Source: Acanthococcus lagerstroemiae (taxonomy: Eukaryota > Arthropoda > Insecta > Hemiptera > Eriococcidae). Taken from it: DNA of 64,000 nt. This document shows, piece by piece, positions 10,302 through 20,110 of this stretch. Position numbers and translations under genes: made by a program. Every line of letters starts with the position of its first letter. Within the stretch, counting starts at the first letter, position 1. The notes under the pieces are model-generated. The model was not told the origin of the DNA and did no database searches. It saw only the letters and a program-made list of their open reading frames with translations. The DNA is taken from contig CM063107.1 in NCBI GenBank assembly GCA_031841125.1, positions 47,009,497 to 47,073,496 of the forward strand, given 5' to 3'.

Positions 10302-10442
10302 ATGCAATCAGAAAACAATTCAGAGAACAATTCAGAAAATAAATTCAACTGGATGTGTATTATAATTTTCTGTTGGAATATTATCGAACAGGTGTTTAAA
10401 AAAATGAGAAAAAAGAAAAAGAAAAAAAAGACAGTCAAATAA
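10302..10442 (+). CDS. Small hydrophobic/poly-lysine protein, 46 aa (pX-like candidate)
   Basis: ORF of 46 codons, 43 bases after the capsid-like gene and preceded by TTATAAATAG. Three parts are visible: a polar repeat (SENNSENNSEN), a hydrophobic segment (about residues 18-28, MCIIIFCWNII), and a basic tail 'KKMRKKKKKKKTVK'. Adintoviruses and adenoviruses encode small proteins combining a hydrophobic segment with a basic DNA-condensing segment (pX/mu); the comparison is by architecture and position only. The ORF is short and the Lys run lies in an A-rich tract, so chance is possible. Confidence 0.45.
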   Translation: MQSENNSENNSENKFNWMCIIIFCWNIIEQVFKKMRKKKKKKKTVK

Positions 10443-10448
10443 GTATTA

Positions 10449-10474
10449 TTTTTATATGAAAAATCATATAAAAA
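10449..10474. terminator. Perfect 11-bp hairpin between convergent genes
   Basis: TTTTTATATGA, 4-base loop AAAA, TCATATAAAAA. It sits exactly in the 36-base gap between the plus-strand small ORF (ends 10442) and the minus-strand ORF (ends 10479). T/A-rich on both strands, it could serve as a bidirectional 3'-end signal; role inferred. Confidence 0.5.
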
Positions 10475-10478
10475 TACA

Positions 10479-11264
10479 TTATTCATTTTCTTGAACTAAT
10501 GTGGTTATGAAAGGTTTACTATTTTCAGCTTTCCATTTTTCAGAATCATTAAACATAGCTTCAACAATTTTTGAGACTTCTTTATCTCTACCTACACATA
10601 AAGAGTTCAAATTAGATTCTGTTGGAACAATATAATTTTCAATACAACATGCTCTACTCTTTTTTAAAGAACCTACTACGTTTGATACAAAAGTAGGACA
10701 GAACACAAGCATAGAATACCATAAATCTGACATTACACCTCGTGTTTTACTATAAACTGTTTTAAATTCTTTTCTAAACTTTAATAAATTCTTATCAAAT
10801 TCTACCTGAAATACACCTCTAGCTGTAAGTTGGATTGGTTCTTTATGTAGTGGATGATTCTTTTCATCTAGAAACACTAAGAGATACTTACGTGCTGAAA
10901 TATAGTCTGTATCTCCTTTTACCCAATAACCAGCAAAAGAGTAATCATTTCGAGAAAGTCTGATAAGTTTAAGTTGGCGTCTAATGATTAAAATACGATT
11001 TTTATCAATAATCCTACCTTGAATTGATCCATCTCGAGTCTCAATTGTGTGCGGTTTTGTATTTACAAAATGTTCTACACAGCTGGCATCTGAACATGAC
11101 TCGTTGCAACTTTTTCTCCACTCACAAGACATCAAATTTTCATTAGACATCCAGAGGCCTACAGGTTCTTGATTAATCACTTTCACTGATGGTATCTTTT
11201 TAGATACACAGTGTGTAGAGTCATCAAAATTAAAGTTATTGCTTTTACTTTCAATCATTTCCAT
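10479..11264 (-). CDS. Unrecognised 261-aa protein opposing the capsid genes
   Basis: Intact ORF convergent with the capsid block, separated by a hairpin. Seen: a Cys-rich N-terminal patch (about residues 48-64, 'CEWRKSCNESCSDASC') that could bind metal, a basic/aromatic middle (RRQLKLIRLSRNDYSFAGYW), and 'RGVFQVEFDKNLLKFRKEF' near residue 155. No signal peptide or obvious membrane segment. I do not recognise the family. Its compact spacing and orientation suggest it belongs to the same viral element, perhaps the leftward transcription unit. AT-rich DNA with T-tracts lies upstream of its start. Intactness over 786 bases makes chance unlikely. Confidence 0.65.
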   Translation of the reverse strand: MEMIESKSNNFNFDDSTHCVSKKIPSVKVINQEPVGLWMSNENLMSCEWRKSCNESCSDASCVEHFVNTKPHTIETRDGSIQGRIIDKNRILIIRRQLKLIRLSRNDYSFAGYWVKGDTDYISARKYLLVFLDEKNHPLHKEPIQLTARGVFQVEFDKNLLKFRKEFKTVYSKTRGVMSDLWYSMLVFCPTFVSNVVGSLKKSRACCIENYIVPTESNLNSLCVGRDKEVSKIVEAMFNDSEKWKAENSKPFITTLVQENE

Positions 11265-11274
11265 TTTATAATAT

Positions 11275-11430
11275 ATAATATTTTTATTTTTTTTTTTAAA
11301 CTAGGTTATCAATTTTCGATTTTTTTTAAATTTTTTTTATTATTTTTTTTTATTTATTTTTTTTATTATTTTTTTTTAAAACTAGGTTATCAATATCAAT
11401 TTTCGATTTTTTTTTTTATTATTTTTTTTA
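11275..11430. repeat. T-tract direct repeats upstream of the 261-aa ORF
   Basis: TTTTTTTAAACTAGGTTATCAATTTTCGATTTTTT occurs twice (about 11285-11325 and 11370-11415) among long T runs. No coding potential; could carry the start region of the minus-strand ORF. Confidence 0.5.
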
Positions 11431-11539
11431 GTATTAAGATTTCAAACCAAAATCACTTGAAATCCAAGTTAGAAAAAAAAAGTGGTCTGATAAAAAAAAT
11501 GGAAACTCGACCACTTTATATTACAATATCAATTCTTTT

Positions 11540-12166
11540 AACACCAACACAAAAATGTGAACTTGGTTACAGAGAACAGAACTTACACAAATGTGTTTTC
11601 AACAGCGAATGTACAAAAATGTGTTTTCAACATCGAATGTACAAAAATGTGAACTCGGTCTAGGATTGTACAAAACTTACACAGAAAAGTGTTTTCAACA
11701 GCGAATGTACAAAAATGTGACTTCAACAGCGAATGCTCAGAAAAGTGTTTTCAACAGTGAATGTACAAAAATGTGAACTCGATTCAGAGAGAACAATACT
11801 TACACAGAAATATGAACTCGGTCTAGGATTGTACAGAACTTACACAGAAAAATGTTTTCAACAGTGAATGCTCAGAAATGTGAACTCGAGCCAGAGAGAA
11901 CAGAACTCACTCAGAAAAATGTTTTCAACAGAAAATTTACAGAAATGTGAACTCGAGCCAGAGAGAACAGAATTCACTCAGAAAAATGTTTTCAACAGAA
12001 AATTTACAGAAATGTGAACTTGGTCCAGAGAGAACAGAATTCACTCAGAAAAATGTTTTCAACAGAAAATTTACAGAAATGTGAACTTGGTCCAGAGAGA
12101 ACAGAATTCACTCAGAAAAATGTTTTCAACAGAAAATTTACAGAAATGTGAACTTGGTCCAGAACC
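11540..12166. repeat. 67-bp tandem repeat array
   Basis: AAATGTGAACTYG(A/G)(G/T)CC recurs at 11876, 11943, 12010, 12077 and 12144, a period of exactly 67 bases, with AGAGAGAACAGAA and CACTCAGAAAAATGTTTTCAACAG in between. Before 11876 the units are shorter and diverged (from about 11550). The last copy stops abruptly against the truncated LINE. ORFs here are artefacts of the repeat. Confidence 0.9.
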
Positions 12167-13924
12167 TCCCCTTTCTATACTACTGAGGCTTATTGGACGG
12201 TAGTTTCCTATCTGATGCCTGTTACCCTTTTTGAATAGAAGTACTATGTCAGAGTGTTTCCACTCTTCTGGGATTTTACCTTCGATCATGATTTTGTTGA
12301 ATAGTGTCGTAATGGCCAAAACCAAATGTGCCCCTCCTTGTTTAACCATTTCGTTTGTGATTCCATCGCTCCCTGGAGCTTTGTTTGGTTTTAGCTTTTG
12401 AACTATTGTTTCTATTTCTGCTGTCAAGAAGGGGGGGAAGATCTCCTCCTTAATACTTGTGTCTTCTTGCTTGAAGTTTCCTGTAGGGTTTATATCTTGA
12501 TCCAGCCCGTAGAGCTTTTTGTAAAATTCTGTTGCAATATGGTTTATACCCTCCCTGTCGTATATCCTCTCTCCCTCATCGTTCAGCATGTAAGATGTTA
12601 GTTGTGTGCCAAAGTTTAGTTTTTTGTTTGTTAGCTTCATATTTTTTGTGCTTTCCAAAGCTTCCTTTATTATAGCCTCCCTCCTGATGCTCTCTTGTTC
12701 CCTCTGTGTGGCTTTTATTGCTTTTGATACCATGTTGAGCTCTATTTTGTCTGGCGTTGATTTGTGTTTCTTTTTTAGAAGCTTGTTCCTAGTTCGGTGT
12801 AAGTCGTCAAGGTAGGATGACTCTTTGGTGACAGGGGGTTGGGAGGGGTCGTTGGTTATGGCTGTTGACCCTTCCTTGATCGCTCCCCTCATGCACCTGC
12901 ACAACTCCTTATAGTAATCGTCTATAGTAATTAAGTTTGATTCTAATTTGTTTCGACCCGCTTCCCACAGTGAGTCGAGTAGTACTGAGATCGTGGTTCG
13001 GTACCCAGGTGTGTTCGTAGGGCATTTCGCTGAGTTACCTTGAAATTTGTATTTTTTGTGTCCTCTCCTAAGACTAAAAACTGCGTAAATGGGCCTATGG
13101 TCCGTTATGAAATCGAACGTTTTTTCGATCCCTGCGTCTACTACACATTTTTCTTCTTTTTCAGTTAGGATGTAGTCAATTTGAGATTTAAAGTTTTGGT
13201 TCGGACTTAGCCAAGTCCATCTATCCTTTTCCTTTTTTTTGAAAAAACCATTTATTATTCTTAAGTTTAGTTCCTGGCAAAAATCTATTAGGCGCCACCC
13301 TCTGATATTTCTTTTTCCGTAGTTGTACTGGCCCGTGACTTCTTTATCCGTATTGATGTCGCGGCCAATTTGGCTGTTAAAATCGCCAAGGATTATTAAT
13401 TTGTCGTAAGTCTTAGATTTTTCCAAATTTATCGTGTCTGTTAGCAGCTGGTAGAATTCCTCCGCTTCTTCCTCTTGTGAGGCTGCCGTTGGAGCGTATA
13501 TTTGAATTAGTACCAGTACTTTGTTACCTACTAGTAGTTTTAGTGTTGCTATTCTATCCGAGATACCTCTGGCTTCCTTTACGCAGTTTTTTAGTTCTGG
13601 TTTTATCATAAAGCCCACTCCCTTAGTACCTGCGTCGTTTCCCATGTGAAAGAAAGTGTAATTGTTGTGGGTTATAAATAACTTTTCGCCTTTCCTTCTT
13701 ACTTCGGACAGACCCAGAATGTCAATCCTCGACTTTTGGAGGGCGTTTTCCAGGGATGCTCTGTTGCTTTCACCTAGGAGTGAGCGTACGTTTAGAGCAC
13801 CTATTCTAATTTCATTATCTTTGTTGCGTTTTCGTAACCTACGCGAGTTTTTCCTATTAGGGAGGGATGTGAAGAAGGAAAGGGGGGGTGAGATATTATG
13901 GTCTACCACTCCTCCACTGACCAA
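12071..13924 (-). CDS. LINE ORF2: endonuclease plus truncated reverse transcriptase
   Basis: Open frame of 617 codons; the last about 35 come from the tandem array, not the LINE. AP-like endonuclease blocks in order: IGALNVRSLL (about residues 41-50), GLSEVRRKG, IYAPTAAS, ILGDFNSQIG (about 178-187), WTWLSPN, QIDYIL and TDHRPIYAVF (about 272). RT begins at KLKPNKAPGSDGIT (about 510), EEWKHSDIVLLFKKG and NYRPISLSS (about 577-585), then ends before the catalytic palm motifs. Family role: nick target DNA and prime reverse transcription; this copy can at most make the endonuclease. Clade looks RTE/CR1-like by motif style; a tree is needed. Intact over 1.7 kb, so fairly young. Confidence 0.8.
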   Translation of the reverse strand: MVSGGVVDHNISPPLSFFTSLPNRKNSRRLRKRNKDNEIRIGALNVRSLLGESNRASLENALQKSRIDILGLSEVRRKGEKLFITHNNYTFFHMGNDAGTKGVGFMIKPELKNCVKEARGISDRIATLKLLVGNKVLVLIQIYAPTAASQEEEAEEFYQLLTDTINLEKSKTYDKLIILGDFNSQIGRDINTDKEVTGQYNYGKRNIRGWRLIDFCQELNLRIINGFFKKKEKDRWTWLSPNQNFKSQIDYILTEKEEKCVVDAGIEKTFDFITDHRPIYAVFSLRRGHKKYKFQGNSAKCPTNTPGYRTTISVLLDSLWEAGRNKLESNLITIDDYYKELCRCMRGAIKEGSTAITNDPSQPPVTKESSYLDDLHRTRNKLLKKKHKSTPDKIELNMVSKAIKATQREQESIRREAIIKEALESTKNMKLTNKKLNFGTQLTSYMLNDEGERIYDREGINHIATEFYKKLYGLDQDINPTGNFKQEDTSIKEEIFPPFLTAEIETIVQKLKPNKAPGSDGITNEMVKQGGAHLVLAITTLFNKIMIEGKIPEEWKHSDIVLLFKKGNRHQIGNYRPISLSSIERGGSGPSSHFCKFSVENIFLSEFCSLWTKFTFL

Positions 13925-15240
13925 GTTTGATGGGAGTGAGGAGTCCTTACCTGCGGGCCGTGAGCACCTTCAGCGTTCGACATGCGGGTTTTTGTTTAAA
14001 GTTCTATTTTCTCCTTTCGGCTGCGCCGCATACTTTTCCAGAGTAGTCTGACCCTTTGCACCACGTCCCGTTCCGCTTGGTCTCTGTATTTGGAGCTTCT
14101 TTTGCCTGTGTGTAGCCGCTGCGCCGGTTTGTGGGCTACTCTGGTCGACCTTTCTCTTTGATCCACCCCCTATTGGTTCTGGCTGTGTGGTCTGGCTGCT
14201 GTGCGTAGACGCTCCGCATCCGTAGCTGTGGACGTCGTTTCCTACCTCCTCGTTGGCTGTCTCCATCTGCCCATTTCCGAGCTCTCCTTGTAACTCCAGT
14301 TGGTCGGCATTGGTAATTTTGAATGCGCGATCTTCGGGAGTTTCTTTGACATAGACTTGGCAGTCCCTCGTCCATACGAATGCCAGGGCCCCCTCTTTTT
14401 TCAGGGCTTTGGCTTGTAGCAGGATTGCTTTAGTCTCCGGTGTTAAGTGCTCGTCGAGGAAGATGGGTGCGTCATTTTCAAATCCGAGGTCCCTTGCGCT
14501 TGGTTTTCGCGCCTTGGATGCGCGAATGAGCTGGTTTTTTATATCGCGACTATTCAGCTTAGCCACTATCGTGGACTTCCCGTTTCTGGATGGCAAACGG
14601 TGGATCGTATTCACATCGTAGCTGCACGTTTGAACTCCCAATACCTCGCTCAGTTTGTAAAAGATGGTCCGCGTGTTTTCGCTTTCGCTCCTTGGGATAC
14701 CGCTAATAAGCAGATTATCTTTCCGGCTGTACTGTTCGAGTGCAGCCACCCTCTCTTTTAACTGAGCGTTTTCCGCCACTACCTCCTGCAACTTGACCTC
14801 TACGTTGGTTTTGTTAACCTTTAAGCTCTGAATATCTTCCGCCATTGAATTGAGTGTCTCGCTGTTGTTGTTTAGCATCGATTTGATACTAGCTATATTA
14901 TCCACTAGCATCTTGGCCTGTTCTTCGTCCATTATCGTGATGCTATTATTGTAGTTTTTGCTGTTCTGGTGCGTGAGCGCCGAATACTCGAAGCGATAGC
15001 AGCTTACGTTACGTGCGGTGCGTGCGGAGCGGAGGAAACCGGTGGTAGGATGGCTGTGTGCGGCGCTTGTGCGGCGCGGGGGGCAGCGTTACCGTGCGCG
15101 GATCGAGTTGTCACGTTCGTATGCAGGTATTTACAACGCAAGCTTTGATTCTAATAGCCCTCTTAAGGTAAAAAATTTTTTGAACTTTACCTTGCAAGTG
15201 CGGTGTCTACGTAATCGTCTGAATGACCCGGGCACACTTA
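12167..15240 (-). mobile_element. APE-type LINE retrotransposon, 5' part, missing its 3' end
   Basis: Minus-strand order: a GC-richer 5' region (about 15240-14933), ORF1 (14932-13970) and ORF2 with endonuclease plus the first RT blocks (13924 to about 12170). The sequence then changes abruptly into the 67-bp tandem array. LINEs usually lose their 5' ends by incomplete reverse transcription; keeping the 5' end and losing the 3' end points to recombination or deletion after insertion. The outer 5' boundary near 15.2 kb is approximate. Confidence 0.8.
13970..14932 (-). CDS. LINE ORF1: coiled-coil RNA-binding protein
   Basis: Intact 320-aa ORF, 45 bases upstream of ORF2. Residues about 1-75 show heptads of a coiled coil; 'ALEQYSRKDNLLISGIP' (about 65-81) opens an RRM-like domain of the type seen in L1/CR1-group ORF1 proteins, followed by TIHRLPSRNGKSTIVAKLN and KARKPSARDLGF. 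The C-terminal third is polar and low in complexity. Role: trimeric RNA chaperone packaging LINE RNA (family knowledge). The strand and spacing pair it with ORF2. Confidence 0.8.
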   Translation of the reverse strand: MDEEQAKMLVDNIASIKSMLNNNSETLNSMAEDIQSLKVNKTNVEVKLQEVVAENAQLKERVAALEQYSRKDNLLISGIPRSESENTRTIFYKLSEVLGVQTCSYDVNTIHRLPSRNGKSTIVAKLNSRDIKNQLIRASKARKPSARDLGFENDAPIFLDEHLTPETKAILLQAKALKKEGALAFVWTRDCQVYVKETPEDRAFKITNADQLELQGELGNGQMETANEEVGNDVHSYGCGASTHSSQTTQPEPIGGGSKRKVDQSSPQTGAAATHRQKKLQIQRPSGTGRGAKGQTTLEKYAAQPKGENRTLNKNPHVER

Positions 15241-15346
15241 TCTAGTTTTTGGTCACCGGTAATTCGCGGCGCGATTTCAAACGGCGAAAAACGAAATAGA
15301 ATTACTAACATACGCTGAATGAGTGACTTGAACGCAGAAACGCACC

Positions 15347-15640
15347 ATGTATCAAGCACTATGCGCGATAAGAACTCCCGAAGAGAAGATATATTATGCT
15401 GTTGTATTTAACCTGTTGGAGAACAATGACCAACGTTTATTAGGTAAGTATTGAATGGTGGGGACTAGTTGAAAAATTATACTTATTATAGGTATTACAA
15501 TTTATATGTTTCATTCCAGGTTTAAATTGTGTTAAAAACTTACCCACTTATCTCCACTTATCTCAGTGCAAAAATTATGTGGAGAACCATGTTTTAGGAG
15601 TAAGGTACCAGACTGCAGTTGAATCCCATACAAAGGACAG
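15347..15640 (+). CDS. Candidate two-exon gene start (exons 15347-15443 and 15520-15640)
   Basis: ATG at 15347 in a good context (CACCATGT) opens 97 bases ending TTAG followed by GTAAGT. After a 76-base intron ending TTCATTCCAG (15519), a second exon stays open in the matching phase for 121 bases to a GTAATG donor at 15641. The joined product is about 72 residues, with a PEEKIYYAVVFNLLEN helix and several Cys (YLHLSQCKNYVEN). I do not recognise it. The next acceptor with a good tract (TTGTTTCAG at about 16351) would give an immediate stop. Compact intron and phase match support it; no homology available. Confidence 0.35.
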
Positions 15641-17989
15641 GTAATGAAACAGTCACAATATTTTGAAAAATCTTGTTAAGTTGAATTTGAAATGAGATTA
15701 GGCCAGTACTCATTAATCAAACAAAAAATTAACACAGAGAAATAGCCTTAGACTTACTCTAACTAAAAATTTAGGACCACTTTCATAAAATCACGGAATT
15801 GCTCACTTAAAATTACTAAATAAATCTTTGATATTTACGACTAGCAGACAAAATCATTATATTTAAACAAAAACTCAATGAACAAACTTGTAAAAATATC
15901 AAAATACTCTCTAAGCAAGATGAGACACTTTTGCATGAAATTAAATGTTTCTCTTAATATTATTTAGTTAATAGTTAACATAAAATTTTGGATAAGACTC
16001 GTTTGCATACATTGGATCATTTTTGATACCTAGCAGTCGCTTCCTCTCGGCAATTTTCTTTCGCTTCAATCGTTCTTTATGGGAAAAGGCCACTGATAAA
16101 CAAACATAAGCAGGTTTAAATGTACAAGTACATATATTTCACTTTCAAAATCTCATGTCGTGGTTATCACTTTCCAATGCCGTGGTCAGTGGAAGCAGCT
16201 TATGCCACGACATTAGAGACAAAAAGCAAGACACGACATTGGAAAATTTTCAATAATTCTATTTTTCTACAGCCTTAAAGTATTTTCAAAGCTACTTTTC
16301 AATCTTAATTTAATCACACGTACTAATTATGGGTTCTCCTTCTTGTTTCAGGTGAAAATCCTATCATTTTGGCGGAGAACGAACAGCCACGCTACCGGAT
16401 ACCAAAAATTGTACACAACACTAATTTCACTGATTTACTAATACTCGTGAATCTAACAAATCTGCGTCAGTACATACTTCCTACAAATCCGCGTCACCGA
16501 GAAATTATAACTCAAATCGAATTTTTTTAACACAGTTTTTTTTCTTAAATGCTAAATAATACAAATTCAGAAAGTATACTCCATAAAAATAAATTTTGAA
16601 AATTTTGTATATTGACAGTAAATTCACGTCAGTCTAAAAACCTGCATTTCCACGTCAGCTGTATACTTTTTCCAAATTTGCGTCAGGGGTTGTATACACT
16701 GTACATGAAGCTAACAAATCCAAGTCAGACAATGTTGCCATATTTCATCTTACATTTTTGAACAATTATTCACCGCGACTTCGACGGTGGCTTATTTTTC
16801 ATGCCAAACCCGTGCGTCCTCAACTACATCTTATCTCTCGCGATTTCGACAAATTCTTCCATACATCCATCAGGCATTTTATTCGAAACTTTGGGAATAA
16901 AATTACAGTGGGGTTTAAATTTTGAACATGAATGAAATATTTTCCAGTTCTATGTACGCTCCCAGAACAATTTTCCATCCATATAATACTGTGCAATAAC
17001 GATTTTTTTTTTTTGACTGGCGACTTGCATATTAGGTCAATAGTAACCCCAGGTCCATCTTCCCAGCCAACGTCATAAAGGTCTGGAAACCTGAAAATAA
17101 AATGATCGAAGAAATAGTATTTTGGAGTATTCAGTTAGATAAAAAGGTCGTTGTCACAGAAGAATTATTGGATTGGTTATAGGCTATTGCTCTGAAAGAT
17201 ATTACAAGTAAACTCGTTACTCAAGGGGGGTCGGCAAAAAATCACGCATCTTGATACTCGACAAAAAACGATGGGGGAAAAAATTCATGGAAAAATTAGT
17301 AAATTATTATGGACCTGTCCTACCCTAATGTAAAAAATAAATAAATAAATAAAATAAGATGCTTGGAAGAAATAAAAATTTCCATGGAAATTTCTATCAA
17401 CAACACGAACGCACTCCGCAATCAATTCAATGAAACAATGATTGGAAGAAACGTCAATAATGGAGAAAAAGCGTGATTGGAAGAGGCTCGTTGCCGACCC
17501 TAATAAAAAACACGAAATAACAGATCTATTGAAGGAAAACCTGAAAGTTCTTTGCAATGAAATTGGCAATGAAAATGATTATCGGAAAAAATATTACGTT
17601 CCCGATGCTTTCGATTTCAAGGGTCTTATGATGTAAATGTGTAGGTCTAGCACTGATCCTTGAATCTGATGTCACTGTTGCCAGAACGGCATTTCTGTTG
17701 CTAGATCTAGCAGAATTTTTCATTTTTAGCAGCGAAAATTTCATTTTGCCGTTCGAATTCTCGCTGGAAAACTCCTTTCGAACGGACTTTAGCAGAATTT
17801 ATTTAGAAATTTGACAGAATTTGGGACTTTCAAGAGCTGAATTCAATTTTCACGTCTAGCAACACTGGCTGGTGCACCGAGTATATTTATGACCTATACA
17901 GTTTACAAGTCAGTCAAGGCTATTGACGAATCAAAAATTTAACTTTACAAAATTTTCTACCCATAACTTGTTCGCATGAAATAATTTTG
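15641..17989. other. Intergenic with scattered ACAAATCCGCGTCA-type motifs
   Basis: No gene supported. Motifs like ACAAATCTGCGTCAG and ACAAATCCGCGTCACC at 16455-16505 and ACAAATCCAAGTCAG near 16720 are shared with the palindromic MITE at 17990-18142. Two phrases with CACGACATT/CCACGACATT lie near 16155-16245. The 64-codon frame at 17442 is unremarkable. Confidence 0.4.
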
Positions 17990-18142
17990 TTATTTTAACA
18001 AAACCGCGTCAACTGTATATTAAATTTTTTAACAAATCCGCGTTATCGACAAACCCATGTCAGTATAATGACATGGATTTGTCGGTGACGAGGATTTGTT
18101 AGAAAATTTAAGATAAGAGTTGACGCGGTTTTGTTAGAATAT
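17990..18142. mobile_element. Palindromic MITE (about 153 bp)
   Basis: The left half TTTTAACAAAACCGCGTCAAC...ACAAACCCATGTCAGTA pairs along its length with the right half TAATGACATGGATTTGTCGG...GTTGACGCGGTTTTGTTAGAAT (about 65 of 75 positions by eye). Internally the arms repeat ACAAA(A/T)CC(G)CGTCA. A partial copy lies at 21163-21250. Target duplication not resolved. Confidence 0.7.
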
Positions 18143-18904
18143 CAAAACTGACGATGTAACATTAGACGTTGTAGTCAAGATGATAGGACACATTACATCA
18201 AAACCGAAGGTGGCCTTTCGTAAGCATCCACCAGCTCTCAATAACTGAGGTTCATCCTCCCACGAATCAGGAAAAAATCAAGCAAAAAGCTGTATCCTAT
18301 TAAGATAGGTGAATCGGCCTCTGGCGATTTTTTCGATTTTTACTGTAGTCTTCGATGAGTACTGATAAAATAACATGTTTGAGCCTATGACGACCTTCCG
18401 ATCCACTTTCAGAGAAGTGTGACCTTGATATATGTGATTTCCTTGCTTTTAGCATTATCTTAGACATTTTTCGATCAATTGAAGCGAAACTCAGTAAATA
18501 GTGGGTATAGTGTTGCGGGTACAAATATTCTAAACTTTTTCAGAATTTTTATCGCTTATACACACTAACTGAAAATCGGTTTTGAAATTTTCAAAAAAGC
18601 GTCTTGTGCGCCATTTTTGAGATAAAAATTCAAAAAAAAAATTCACGTAAATTTTTCAAAGTATTTTTCAACGAAATACCCCCATTTTTAGCCATTATTA
18701 ATTCCGGGTGCATATCTAAACAAGGAAAACACAATTTAAAAAAAATCAATATCACTCATTTTTGGCCGTTTTTATGATTATTAATAATAGGGAACAAACT
18801 TAAAAAATATGAAAAATCCGTATTCACTAAATAGATCAAAAAATTGAAAATGTCAACATGAAAGACGAGATCGGTCATAATTCATACTGCAAAAAAAGAA
18901 AATC

Positions 18905-20110
18905 GCCATAAAATTGGAAACTACCGTCCGATCACCTCCTGCCTAACGGTAGCAAAAATCTCCTCCAACACAGAATACGATCTCTACTGAACGAACAACC
19001 CAAAGAACAAGCTGGATTTCGTAAAGCATTCTTAACCATAAATCACCTACACGTACGTCATGAACCAAATCTTCGAAAAATGCCCAAAATATCAAATCAG
19101 CCATTACGTAACGCTAATTGACTACAGCCAAGCATTCGATTCAGTAACACATCAGTTTATGACAAAGTCGTTACAAACCCAGAGAATTCCACAAAAATTA
19201 CATACATAATTTTAATTTAGAAAATGCACAAGAAAACAAAAGTGCAAATAAAAACCGAAATAGAAGGACGTTACTTGGAAAGAAAAAGGAGCGTTGCGCA
19301 GGGAGACCCGTTATCGTCAATACTATTCAACAGCACTCTGGAGCATACATTCCGGTGAATAAGCGAATCAACGTTAATAGGGAAAGAATCAGTAATCTCA
19401 GACTTGCTGATGATGTAATTCTCCTCTCCAACTCGGAGAGAATGCTAAAGGAAATGAGCGGAGAGCTAGTTGCACAAGGTGAGGAATCAGGATTAGAACT
19501 GAATATTAAAAATACCGAAAAGCTAACAAATCGCAAAAGTCTAATGAAAACGATGATAGTTATACATATAGGAAGGAAACAGAAACAATAGAAGAGGCAA
19601 CTTTCTTAGGACAATTAATATTAGCGGTAGCTAACCATTCAAACCCTTCAAAATAAGCAACCACTCGAAATTCGATGGAAAGATTGATCCTCGGGTACCA
19701 ACTAAAAGACCGTAAAAAGTAACAGATCTAAAACGAAAGAGCAAATAATTTGGACTTAGTTAGATATATTGAATGAATAAAATGGAAGTTGGCGAGACAC
19801 GTAACAAGGCTGAATGATGACCAATGGACCTATAACACAACTTTTTGATATTTAACACACTGAAAAAAGGAAAAAGGTCACCAATAGACTCGGTAAAGCG
19901 ACGACATTAATAAGTTCTTGAGGGGTGCAGGAGGGGGGGGGGATAAAAACTTTCGAAGAGTCAGCAGATAGGAGAGAGTGGGAACGACTGCCGGAAACCA
20001 TTGCTCTCTATGAGCCGAAGATCAACAAAATGAAATGTCAAAAATATTATAATGCTATGGTATCCTCTATAAAGGCATTTCGATTTGATTTTGATTTGAC
20101 TCCATGATCA
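18905..20110 (+). pseudogene. RTE-like LINE reverse transcriptase, decayed 3' part
   Basis: Frameshifted translation shows RT blocks in order: GNYRPIT (about 18918), a palm motif LIDYSQAFDSVTH (about 19118-19156), RSVAQGDPLSSILFN (about 19288-19332), catalytic-type LRLADDVILLS (about 19400-19432), and a C-terminal tail ADRREWERLPETIA (about 19965-20010). Many stops and frameshifts; no endonuclease part is visible upstream, consistent with a 5'-truncated insertion. Plus strand, opposite the LINE at 12-15 kb. The next about 300 bases carry no tail microsatellite. Confidence 0.8.

Noticed and set aside
11211..11776. 150- and 61-codon ORFs in the T-tract and 67-bp array
   Set aside because: Low-complexity frames produced by T runs and tandem repeats.
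11550..12166. CRISPR-like array
   Set aside because: The 67-bp units are directly abutting tandem repeats with no unique spacers, in eukaryotic DNA.
13662..14761. Plus-strand ORFs across the LINE
   Set aside because: Antisense shadows of ORF1 and ORF2.
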